From assembly GCA_030142905.1 (NCBI GenBank), contig JASJOG010000250.1, forward strand, positions 310,001 to 374,000: 64,000 nt of DNA, read 5' to 3'. Position numbers and translations under genes: made by a program. The DNA comes from Heliopora coerulea. Taxonomy: Eukaryota; Cnidaria; Anthozoa; Scleralcyonacea; Helioporidae. How positions within the stretch are numbered: the first letter of the stretch is position 1; each line of letters starts with the position of its first letter. The notes under the pieces are model-generated. The model saw nothing but the letters and a program-made list of their open reading frames with translations, did no database searches and was not told the origin of the DNA. Below are positions 24,489 to 34,553 of this stretch, one piece after another.

Positions 24489-25076
24489 CAGTCGCGTAGC
24501 CAGAAATTTGAAAGTGGAGGGGGGAGGCAGGGGAAATTTCAGACAAATGTACCGATAAGATGTTAGCAATGTACCGACAAATATAAGTAAGGAAAAATCA
24601 AGGTTAACAAAACCGAGGGCAGGAAAATTTGAAATTCAATTAAGGACTAAACGATTTCTACTTTGCCCGTTCCGGATGGTGTAACGGTATGTTATATTTT
24701 GAAAATGATTTAATGCAAAAATGCGCACATTACGTTAGCTATGATGTATACCAATACATCTTCTTTTTCGGCCATCACCGCAACCACAACTACTTTGTCC
24801 TAAGGGTTGACTGGATCTATCATTTTTGTCTGTTTGAAAAAAACAAAAAAACAAAACAGAATTCCTGACGAACATTTTGTATTGAACGTCTTTCCCGTAT
24901 ATAACTTTCGCTGGAGCTTATTTAACAATTTTTTAATTTGATAATTCAAACGCAAACGGAATCCGCGATAGACAGGCTTTATGTACAGACAAATGTACTG
25001 GATTTCCCGACAGCCCTTGTCAGGACGAAAAGTGGGGATCAACTGCCTCCCTGCCTCCCCCTTGGCTACGCTAATG
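24489..25076. mobile_element. Degenerate hAT-type MITE (588 bp)
   Basis: The left end CAGTCGCGTAGCC and the reversed right end CATTAGCGTAGCC form terminal inverted repeats, each followed inward by a G-rich GGGGGAGGCAGGG block. The flanks ACAACAAT (24481-24488) and ACTACAAT (25077-25084) are an 8-bp duplication with one mismatch. No transposase is encoded. Confidence 0.75.
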
Positions 25077-25084
25077 ACTACAAT

Positions 25085-26410
25085 AGCAGTATGAGTCTCG
25101 TCAAATAAGCTTCTGGTATACAGTGTTTATATTTGAATGTCCTGGAACGGATCCTTGGGAAGATGCTTTGTTGTTCCATAGACAACTGAAATGATGGCGG
25201 CTTTCTCCCAACCTTTCGCTATCGACTCCCCTCGCTGCTTGACAGGCTTATCAGCCAGGAGGCGTGCAGCGGCTTGGTCACAGTAAGCCTCAAGTCGACC
25301 GTAAAGGAGCATAGTACAAGAGACAATTACACACTCACACTAAATACAAGGAGCCGATCGATGAAAGGTTCGATGATTCCACAAAAGAGGTTTTGCCAAA
25401 GATATAAAAGCAGAGGATGATACAGATAAGAGTAAAGTATGGGAAGAAGACTAAAAAATCCTGCAAAATTAACAATGAATCCGTGACTTTAATACAGCAA
25501 CTGTAAATCTTGTATTGTTTATTAATATAATACAGTGTTAAATTTTGTGATTTTAATTTTCGCGCATTCTATTTTTAGCGGGTATTAAATATCGTGATAT
25601 TTTTGAAATCGTGAAAATCGCGAAAATTAGTACTCGTGACAATTAGTAAGAACAGGATAGAGTTGGGGTAACCAATGACGTCATTCACGTACATGATTGT
25701 CCAAGCACGTGCCCGGCCATGCCCAGTCTTGGCTAAGCCACTGGTGAAATGGCAAAGCAGTCATATACATATCGGGAAATAAAAGAGGTTTGAACTGTCC
25801 AATGGAATTGAGTTTATTTACCAATTTTGATAGTTTTATTCTCTGAATTTTTATAAATGTCGGGATTCCAAATAATCTTAAATCGACCCTGCAATAGACC
25901 GGTGTTAATGGTCCTCAGTTGGCGCGATTGAGTGCCGTTTGATTCAAATGGGTGCGTATCGATGCTAGTGAACCAAATGAATGTTACTTTTCATGCAAGA
26001 ATTTTCATTTAACATGACACAAGCGTATATGAATGACGATTCATGAAAATGAATGCATTTTCGCGTTAATGAGTTTGAGTTTGGCGTTAATGAAAACATA
26101 TTTTCGGGTAATGAACAGCAAAAGGTATTGCTTGCCTGCCAAATTTTACCGCAAACATTATTAAAGTGTGGCAATCACTTCAGAAGCATGTATCTGTTTC
26201 CTAGCCTGGACCATATGTGCAGTGATCAGACCTTAAATCGATCACTGCTAGATTAGGCTTGCTTTGTTTATGACGGCTGAATACGACCATCTTTGACGTA
26301 GAAGGTGTTGGAAAAGAAGTGCTAAGATGACAAATGTGCTTAATTATACCTATACCTTTCTAAATGCATTTTGACACATTGAAATTAGTCAACGGGACGA
26401 AACTTTGTGC
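25085..26410. other. Non-coding, no recognised element
   Basis: Only short frames occur, none recognisable. A 61-codon minus-strand frame at 25127-25312 has a balanced, protein-like composition but matches nothing I know. Confidence 0.45.
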
Positions 26411-26767
26411 CAGGGGTGACGCCAGCGCAAGAGCGAACGTTCCCAACATGACGGCTAAACCAGAGGGGCCTAAACCACGCCCTTTATCATTTCCTTATTT
26501 GAAGGTCGAAAACGTCATGTTATTTTTCGCAAGAATAATCGCAACGACTGAGTAGAAACAGTTAACTTTTAGATTTGACATAATGAGAAGAGTCTATTGT
26601 ATTTCTTGGCTAAATCAATAACAAGTACTCATAGTTTGTACAATATATAAAAGTGTTATCATCAGTGGAAGTTTCCCGACGAACTGTTCATTTTTCTCCG
26701 ACAGGGGAGTTACGTTTCTCTGACTGAGGATTTTGCCCCCTCTGCGCCCCCTCTGGCGCCATCCCTG
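26411..26767. mobile_element. hAT-type MITE (357 bp)
   Basis: The left end CAGGGGTGACGCCAG and the reversed right end CAGGGATGGCGCCAG are 15-bp terminal inverted repeats with two differences. The flanks CTTTGTGC and CTTAGTGT agree at six of eight positions, a plausible aged 8-bp duplication. No coding capacity. Confidence 0.7.
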
Positions 26768-27305
26768 CTTAGTGTTCTGTACTTACATTTTCTTGAGCAA
26801 GACATCCTTCAATACAAACAGCAGTAGAATAATTTTTATCAATACTTTGATTTCCATGGCTTTCGAGGACATAAATAATGACAACGGCCACAAAGTGGAA
26901 GACTATCTTGATTTTTCGCGTCATATTATCTTCCATGGTAAAAAATAAACATAAAAGAGCATCACACTCATGTTGATAAAATATCGATCATTACAGATAT
27001 ACTCAGATTTGGTGTAAAGAGTTGATGACCACAGATTTTAGATCACCTAGTGAGCAGGCAAGTAAAAATTTTGGCCTAATCAAGGCATATCCGTAGTAAA
27101 ATCTAGCTCAATGAGTTTTTACATTTATATTGGTGTAACATCATGTAACATTTCTGTTTGAAGAAAAATGTCTGTTGCTTCCAACTTCAAGTGATCCAAT
27201 TGCGCACCGCGTGGTGCAAGGACCAAAGGCCCATCCAAAGCTAGGGTAATAATCTCGACTTAACTGGGGTCTCGCGAGATGACTAGTACAAAATTTTGCC
27301 TTTAC

Positions 27306-27425
27306 ATACATACATACATAAATACAAAAATACATACATACATACAAATATGCATACATACAAATATGTATACATACAAATATGCACACATACATACATG
27401 CATGCATGCATACATACATACATAC
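27306..27425. repeat. CATA/TACA microsatellite
   Basis: Imperfect tetranucleotide repeats of CATA with CATG and AAATA interruptions. The short frames read through it on both strands are artefacts of the repeat. Confidence 0.9.
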
Positions 27426-27642
27426 CTAAGTTTTATTACAAATCCAATGGCAATTTGAGAGTAGTTATAAAGCTTATATCTTCGAGCTTTGTCTCCAGAT
27501 CAACTCGACAAAAGCCAAAGTGTTCAGTAACTTTACCATTAGACTCAGGCCCTAGCGCTTAGTTTATGGTGTTTTAGTTAAAGCCTACCGAAAATTTAGT
27601 TCGACAAACTACTACTTCTCTTTACCCACATTTATGAGACTT

Positions 27643-27736
27643 TAAAAAACTCGCTGTTCGTGCTTTATCGGATCTAAAACACTCGGCTATCGCTTCGTGT
27701 TTAAACCCCGATAAACCACCCCTGCGCGGTTTTTTA

Positions 27737-27737
<1 letters not shown>
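27643..27737. repeat. Palindromic hairpin repeat, copy A
   Basis: A roughly 95-bp imperfect palindrome: AAACTCGCTGTTCGTGC with TTTATCGG on one side and CGATAAA toward the other end. The same palindrome occurs at 27977-28071 and, inverted, at 49021-49113. It is followed by a CA/TA microsatellite at 27742-27785. Confidence 0.75.

Positions 27738-27741
<4 letters not shown>

Positions 27742-27785
<44 letters not shown>
27742..27785. repeat. (AC)n(TA)n microsatellite
   Basis: An uninterrupted AC dinucleotide tract is followed by a TA tract, directly after hairpin copy A. Confidence 0.95.
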
Positions 27786-27976
27786 TTATAAAATTCATTA
27801 AAAATTCATGAGCAAAAGACGAAAGAAAATCATAAGCGTGTCGGATCTATATTTACGATAAAGGTACATGTGCCTTTATATGTGAAGAACAAGTTCAATT
27901 TTTTCAGCTTACAAACGATAAATTTCCAAATTTTCTTCACGAATTAACGTATTAAGAGGTGAATTTCGTGAGATGT

Positions 27977-28071
27977 TTAAAAAACTCGCAGTTCGTGCTT
28001 TATCGGGACTAAAACACTCGGTTATCGCCTCTTGTTTTAAATCCCGATAAAGCATTTCTGCTTGGTTTTTA
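27977..28071. repeat. Palindromic hairpin repeat, copy B
   Basis: This is a second copy in the same orientation as copy A. The DNA between A and B (about 27785-27975) also reappears, inverted, at about 49115-49310, so A-spacer-B may be a single element bounded by hairpins. Confidence 0.75.
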
Positions 28072-28076
28072 AATAT

Positions 28077-28078
<2 letters not shown>

Positions 28079-28113
<35 letters not shown>
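28079..28113. repeat. (TA)n microsatellite
   Basis: A pure TA tract lies directly after hairpin copy B, mirroring the tract after copy A. Confidence 0.95.
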
Positions 28114-28115
<2 letters not shown>

Positions 28116-28555
28116 AGAAGATGAGGATGGACATAATATGCAAAAGATATATGTTTGCGTTGCATACTTTGATTTCTTTTAGGATTACCATATACTATAT
28201 TGACTAGCAGTGGACGAAATCTTACCTTTATCTTTGAATAAATCTTTCTGGCAACGATTCTCATTAATCGACAACAGGAGAATAATTTATTCTTCTTTAA
28301 CTGTTGTGCAGAAGAAGTGGTTCTTGGTACTGGAATGCAGTCAACTGACAGTTGAGGCAATTGAACATAATGATTGCACATGGCTCAGGACAATGGAGCA
28401 CGTGGTGTTTTGACATTTGTCTTTTTTGAAACAAAACAAACGAAGCGTTGTAATGTTATGACAGGTCATTAGGAAAAGATATTGAAAGGTACGAAAGTGA
28501 TATAAGAATGTTCAACAGGTTAACAACGTTCATGGAAGTGATAAGAATTGTTCTT

Positions 28556-29049
28556 CAGTGGCGGATCCGAGTTTGATTAAAAGGGGAGCGCTCGTTGACA
28601 TGTACCAAATTGTCAGTTGAAAAAAAAAAGTTGAAAAAGCAGAATCAAAGTATCTTTAGGCCAATCCTTTGAAGAATTATGAAAATGAAGAATATTTAGC
28701 TTGGTATTTTCGTGAAACTTTGAAGAATTATTTACGACGAACGTCTGCCGATAAATGTAGTTAAGTTAATTAAATTAACAGAATAAGCCAAAATAATGTA
28801 AGAGAAACTATTAAATTGACATAACAAACAGCTTTTGAACGTTGTTTTAGAAAAGAACTACAAAATTAAGCTGTATAAGAACTCGTCTTGGCACGTATGT
28901 TAACGCATGACGGCAAACCAGGGTTTGGAATAAAAAGTGAATTAACTACTGTACCAAAAACCCGTGCCGGCTTACAAATGGCCTGTTTTACGTTGGCCTA
29001 AAATAATTGTTTATGTGATTTGAAAGGAGCGGGCGTGGATCTGCCACTG
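28556..29049. mobile_element. hAT-like MITE (494 bp)
   Basis: The left end CAGTGGCGGATCC and the reversed right end CAGTGGCAGATCC are terminal inverted repeats, followed inward by GGGGAGCG and GGAGCGGGCG. The flanks share the 5-bp direct repeat TTCTT (28551-28555 and 29050-29054). The ends are hAT-like, but the short duplication leaves the superfamily open. No transposase. Confidence 0.72.
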
Positions 29050-29054
29050 TTCTT

Positions 29055-30730
29055 AGATAAAAGTAAACATAACAAACCTTACGAACGTCGATGTGAAATT
29101 TCGCCAGTTATTTCTATGAGTATAATCCGGCTATCATCTCTGCCACTTGGACAGGCAGATTTACCTGATGACTCTGAGATTTGGGATTTTTATTGATTTT
29201 CTTACTTTTATAAAATAATTAATCTAAATCCAGATTATAGTCACGCTAGAATAATGCTGAACGCCATGTTATTCGGGCTAAATATCCTTCGCTATAATAA
29301 GCACCTATGTAATGCTTGGCCACATTCATCATGAATCAAGTAAATTGAATTATGATGTCCATAAATATACTTGTACCTTTCTTGCAAGTGATAATTCAGA
29401 ACGATATGTCAATTTCTTTGTGGTAAACTGCAGCATGCAAAATGAGTCACTTTAAGAACAACAACAACGTGTAAAAACAACATTAATATCAAAAGCAGTA
29501 ACAACAAAGACGACGAAGATGATATACAATGGAATAAGAATACAGTAACTTTATCATCACTTTCCTTGTCCAATATCAAATTACTACAAAGATACTAAAT
29601 TAAAGTGCCTATTGATATTGTGTGAATGCGACTGATTTTGTTGACAACAAACAATGACCAAAGAGGACTCACAGAACTTCAGTCTCCTTAAAACAGCAAA
29701 GATGTATACAAGGTGATGTTTGGGAGTTGGAGTTTAGGCTTTGAATCTTGCATAAACTTAGAGAAACGTAACTGATATGGTAACGAATCATGTTCCGGGA
29801 CGAATTTTTCATCCAATTTAAAATCTTATCCAAATGCATGTTCCACAGTCTGAGCAAAAGAAAATTGCAATGTCAGATTGTCAAATTGAAATGCTGCTTA
29901 TGCCAAGTAATTGCTGGAATGGTAAACGTTTTTAACAAATTATTGTTTGTTTTGGTCACCTTGTTCCACTAGATCAAAGTGCTTGCCAAATTTTATTCTG
30001 CTGAACCTTCATTACTTTTTCTGAAATTTGGCTGAGAAAAAATTCAGCCTTTATCAGTTTCTCGAGGTTTGAGTGTATCAAGGCCGTAGAAGACGGTACG
30101 GCCCGAACGGCCATGGCCTTGCCAATTTCTTATGAAATCGATCATGTGTTTTATATAAAAGCAATTATGCATGGTATATGACACGATATACCATAACTGG
30201 CTTCGTCCCTGTATTACTGGCAGAATAGTATTCAGATTTTTGTGATAATGATTACTGTTCAGCGGCATGGTTGTACTGCAAGAAATTTGATTCCAACGGG
30301 CCTCTGCATTAATTGCTTTCTGGAGAAATTTTTTGGGCAGATAAAAGACAATCCCAGGTCGTGTTAGCAGTTACAATTTCTGCTATTTTTTAACCTAATT
30401 CAAGTATTGAAGTTAAAAACCCTGGAATATTTCTTTACAAAAATCACCTTTCTAGTGTAATAATTCTGCTGTTTGTGGTCGGTTTCGTAAAGCAAGCGAC
30501 CTAATAGTAAAGGAGTCGGTCGTTCAAAACGACCAAAAGATAATCAATCCAAAAAGATAGTCTATCCAAAAGATAAATTTGCTATCGTTTAAAGACTAAC
30601 TCAAGTGCTAATAGTACACGAGTGGCAATGTCCACGCTTTCGAATAACTGAACTTGAACACCGCATATATTTTCTTATCGGAATAGAGAGTTATTCAACC
30701 GACAAAAAATTATCCAAATTGGATGTATGA
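29055..30730. other. Non-coding, no recognised element
   Basis: No frame over 75 codons and nothing recognisable as protein, RNA or transposon ends. Confidence 0.45.
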
Positions 30731-30930
30731 TAATAATGATGATGATGATGATGATTGGTCTTTAATAACACATTATCGCATAAAAATGAATTACAATGTG
30801 TTTACAGCAATGGATTTAAAAAGATATTCAAGAAATTACATGACAAAAAACCCAAAAAAAACTACAATATTAATTTACATATAAAACATAAGGTTCCTTC
30901 GTTGATTAGATAAGGACCTATTAAATTTCA

Positions 30931-33570
30931 CTATCGAACTTGGAAAAACCTGTTTTTAAAACACTCAGTCCTACATATATACAAAGATAAATTGTTAAAA
31001 TTCCGGATAAAATGTCGGTGAGTTAAAGCCCTGGTCAGCGTAACATGTTCGGTAAGAGAGCCACCTTCCTCTTCAACAATCTTCTTTAAAGTTCTCATAC
31101 AGATTTCATTTCGTCTTTCAGTCAATCTTTTACAATTAGCTAGGGGCAATGCTTTATCATACAACTGATCTGGGTAGATAATGTGCATAGCTCTCTTTTG
31201 GACCCTTTCTAATTCGTCAGATAAACAAGTAGGAATCGAATTACTCCACACCGGGCAACAATATTCTAAAACTGGCCGTATAAGCGCATAATAAATTTTG
31301 GTAAGATCACATGCTGGTACGCCACCACGGCTCAGCACTCGCAATATGTGCAAGCGTTTGGACGCTTTAGCAACAACTGAAGAAATTTGCTCGTCCCATT
31401 TTAAATTGTTTTGGATAATTAATCCTAAAACTTTGTGAAATCGAACCGTTTCAACCGTATGATTGCCGATTGACAAGGGTGGTAACTGGGGACCTTCCTT
31501 AAGATAACAGACTCTGAGTTCTTTGCACTTCTTAAAATTTAGCCTCATCCAGTTATTTGAAGCCCATAAGTCAATAGAACTAAGAGTCGATTGGATAGTG
31601 GAGGTCGAATTTAAGGTAAGATTTTCGGAAATAGAAACATCATCCACAAATTTCCACATTCTCGTGTCGGCGTATTAATTCTCAGGTCGTTTACCACAAC
31701 CAAGAACAATATCGGTCCCAATTTTGTCCCCTGAGGGACTCCTGCTGTAACAGAGAGCCAACTAGAGATTGAATCGCCAATCATAACACGTTGTCTTCGA
31801 TCAGACAGGAAATTTATAATCCAAGGAATCAAAGACCGTCTGACACCCAGGTTAATAAGTTTTTCAATCAGGACATTATAACCAATACGTTCGAAAGCCT
31901 TTGAAAAGTCTAGAAAACAAATCCGAATGTAACTACCACGAGTGTCCAGATGGGATAACCAGGTATGAAGCATGTCCAGTAGACAGAAAGAAGTCGATGA
32001 CCCCCCTCAAGCAACCAAATTGGAATGGGTCAATCGTTTCTTTAACATCATCAATCAACCATTCTACAACAAAATCTTCAAGCACTTTAGACAAACAGGA
32101 AGTCAAAGATATTGGTCTGGTATCACTCTCGCTTTCCGGTTGCCGCACTCTCGGAATTGAGATAACATTAGATTCTTTCCAGATTTGTGGCACTACACTG
32201 GAACGGAGCGATGCATTAAAAATGGTAGTAACTGGACCTGCTATAGCATAAGCAAACTACTTTAAAATTCGGCTGGGTACATTATCAGGGCCCGTTGCTT
32301 TGTGGGATTGGATTGCTTGCAGTTTTCTACCGACGTCTTGGGGTTGTACACTAAGAACATCATCATTAGATGGTAGATTAGCAGTTAATAAATTCACATC
32401 TAGTGCTGGAATATCGGCATTGACGGACACGTAGAACTCGTTAAGGGCAGTTGCCAATTGGTCATTATTTAAGATTTCACCGTCACGTTCCAGCGAAAAA
32501 TATGCTGTTTTCTTTGGTTTGCAGGACATTTTATTGACCATTTTCCAGCATTTGCGACAGTCAGTCGTCTTTAAGTGCTGAACATTATTTTTATAAAAAG
32601 ATTTTTTCCTTCTCTCAATTTCATGATGGACTTTACGTCTCATTGATTGCCATAGAGGGGTATTCCCACTGTGAAATGCTTTCTGTCGGTCGCGTATTAG
32701 ACTTTTAGTGGTAGGTGTAATCCAAGGTTTATCAGTATGGTGCCGTTTCACCAATTTTGCAGGAAATATACGATCGATCGCTCAGTGGCGTAACTTGGAA
32801 TTTTTAGTGCGGGTGCAAGACTTAAGATTTTCCGACAAATGGGCGTGGTCATGTGGGCGTGGCCACGTAAAAATGCCATATTTAATAACTAACCTACATT
32901 ACAATAAATCATATCTACTCATTCTTACATACACTAATACACAAATTCATCTTAATTTGTCCTATATTACGTCTTTCCGAATTAAGATCATGATTAAGAA
33001 TTAAGATCATGACAGGAATTTCGCGATATAATTATCTCAACAGCTAACACCCAAATTTCCGACAGAGGAGTACAATTTTCCGACAGATGACCATACTGGT
33101 GTCGTGTGGGGGGGCGACCGCCCCCCTGCCCCCCCCTATAGTTACGCCACTGCGATCGCTTGCACTATAGATGATGAAAAGGAAGTTGCTAGATCGTCTA
33201 CATTGGCAATAGGGCCAAACTCGTTGAACCAGTCGTTCGCTGAAGCCCACCTTCCAAATGCATCGATGCTCGAACGAGGATAACGACGAACCAAGTGCTT
33301 CACGGACTTTGAGGATGGTTTCGAATTAAGATTTACAGGACAAGGGACCCATGTTACACTATTGTGATCAGACGCTCCCAAAGGAGCTAAAACTTGTGGG
33401 GTTCCGTAAAAGTTAGATAGATTAGTGATGATTAAATCAAGGGTAGAACGGCCTCTTGTGGGTATATGAACTACTTGCTTTAGATTGTGTCTTGATAGTA
33501 ACTTTGATATTTCAAAATCGTTAAAATCGCCAAGGAAAATTAGCCCACAGTTAGGGTATAGATTACACAA
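30931..33570 (-). pseudogene. LINE ORF2 remnant: endonuclease and reverse transcriptase
   Basis: The fragments together cover the end of an AP-like endonuclease and most of a non-LTR reverse transcriptase with its C-terminal domain, the proteins that nick the target and prime reverse transcription. The catalytic FVDD box and the PQG motif are intact, but the gene lies in at least four frames. The frame at 33570-33153 and that at 32782-32257 rejoin precisely once the MITE at 32783-33152 and one 8-bp repeat are discounted, so the MITE arrived while or after the frame was still aligned there. Confidence 0.82.
32783..33152. mobile_element. hAT MITE (370 bp) inserted in the LINE
   Basis: The left end CAGTGGCGTAACT and the reversed right end CAGTGGCGTAACT are identical. 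Both flanks are CGATCGCT (32775-32782 and 33153-33160), a perfect 8-bp target-site duplication, the hAT signature. The interior has G-rich and C-rich tracts near the right end and no transposase, so it depends on a helper element. Confidence 0.92.
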
Positions 33571-33594
33571 AGTATCGATAATTCAGATAATTGT

Positions 33595-34384
33595 TGACAC
33601 TAAGTGTGAAAGCCCATTGGCTTGCCATAGGAGATTTTCATTACTGCAGTGTTGATATAGGTGGACTAATAAGCAACAAACGCAGACGAAGACATCAAGC
33701 GATGCAGTAGGTATTGTCAGACACAACTTGAGAGCCTATAATTGAATTGGTAATAACTTCCTCAATAGGGTATTAACCCCTACACTGGCCTACAGCCAAG
33801 ACTTAATATTGTTATCCATAAAGATCAGAGGACGCTGAAATATAGGTTGAAAAAAGGACGATGTTTAGTCGCATTACAAAATATTGAAAGTAAACAAGTC
33901 TGTCTCAAGTTTTTCTCTACTATATTGTTCGCCGTGAGTTGGCGGAATCAGTCCTCTCAAACTATAGTAACTACAATCCTGGACAGTTTATATTCTCGAC
34001 CCCAATACCTACGTTTGCGTACTGCGGCTCCGTAATTTCTCAGTCTTGGCATCTCAAAATGAAAACAAATTGGTGCACTGTACTTTGCGGCGCAAAAATG
34101 CAGCAGTATTTATGATCGATGGATGGAATACTGACGATTAATTCGAATTTTTATACAAAGACAGACTAAACTCATTGGGACTTCAGTTCATGCATTAATC
34201 GTGAGAATTTCGGATCTGACCTGGAGACCGAGGGAACTTGGTGAACCAGACGTCTCCCGGTGATACCGGGAGACTTAAGAGATCTGCGGAATCCACATTT
34301 TCTATTCCTGCAAATTTATTTATTTATTTATTTATTTATTTTGTGTTCATCAGTTGTTGGAGAGCCTGCTCGCAGTTAACATTT
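33595..34384. other. Non-coding stretch upstream of lin-7
   Basis: No protein-like frame. It holds a perfect 10-bp hairpin at 34252-34274 (GTCTCCCGGT, GAT loop, ACCGGGAGAC) and a TTTA tandem at about 34314-34340. Part of the lin-7 promoter or 5' UTR may lie here. Confidence 0.5.
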
Positions 34385-34516
34385 TCTCGCGAAATTCACG
34401 CGCGAGTGTTGTGAGAGGTCACATGATCAACCATTCTTTGCTCGACCAAAAGAGATCGATCTGTTAAGAGTAAATTTTGCCACTTACTGGGTCTATTTTG
34501 ACCTAAAGACGTCATT
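34385..34516 (+). promoter_or_regulatory. Putative lin-7 promoter / 5' UTR
   Basis: A local CpG cluster with TCTCGCGAAA at 34385 and ACGCGCGAG just after it resembles the TCTCGCGAGA element of broadly expressed animal promoters. An E-box-like GTCACATGATC follows near 34419, and a CRE-like GACGTCAT at 34508 lies directly before the start codon. There is no TATA box. The transcription start is not determined. Confidence 0.4.
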
Positions 34517-34553
34517 ATGGCCACTGAATCACCGCCACTTACTTTAGCCAGAG
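34517..34553 (+). CDS. lin-7: lin-7 exon 1 (start codon)
   Basis: It encodes [12 protein letters not shown] plus one base of the next codon. The donor is GAG|GTAAG. It aligns with the MAALGEPVRLERD-type N terminus of LIN7 proteins. Confidence 0.88.

Larger units (their letters stand above)
30731..33590 (-). mobile_element. CR1/Jockey-type LINE, split by a hAT MITE
   Basis: Reading down the minus strand, an endonuclease C-terminal part comes first (LIFLGDFNDFE, then a TRGRSTLDLIITN block and GASDHNSV, about 33540-33340). A linker and a reverse transcriptase follow: ATGPDNVPSRILK near 32270, FLDFSKAFERIGYN near 31890, SVTAGVPQGTKLGPILF near 31740, KFVDDVSI near 31650, and the LGLIIQNNLKWDEQI and RPVLEYCCPVWSN blocks. 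The 3' end is an ATC-type tandem (about 30731-30757). Frameshifts or stops near 32250, 31950 and 31650 inactivate it. The 5' part with the first endonuclease motifs is missing. Confidence 0.85.

Noticed and set aside
25127..25312. 61-codon minus-strand ORF with protein-like composition
   Set aside because: No family match, no neighbouring exon and no catalytic motif; too short to support alone.
27643..28113. CRISPR-like array (repeats with spacer)
   Set aside because: There are only two hairpin copies with a 240-bp spacer, followed by microsatellites, in a eukaryotic genome.
29669..30268. Three short ORFs between MITE and LINE
   Set aside because: Short, overlapping on both strands and without recognisable sequence.
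34252..34274. Perfect hairpin resembling a bacterial terminator
   Set aside because: This is animal DNA; the hairpin lacks a following T tract and has no supported function.
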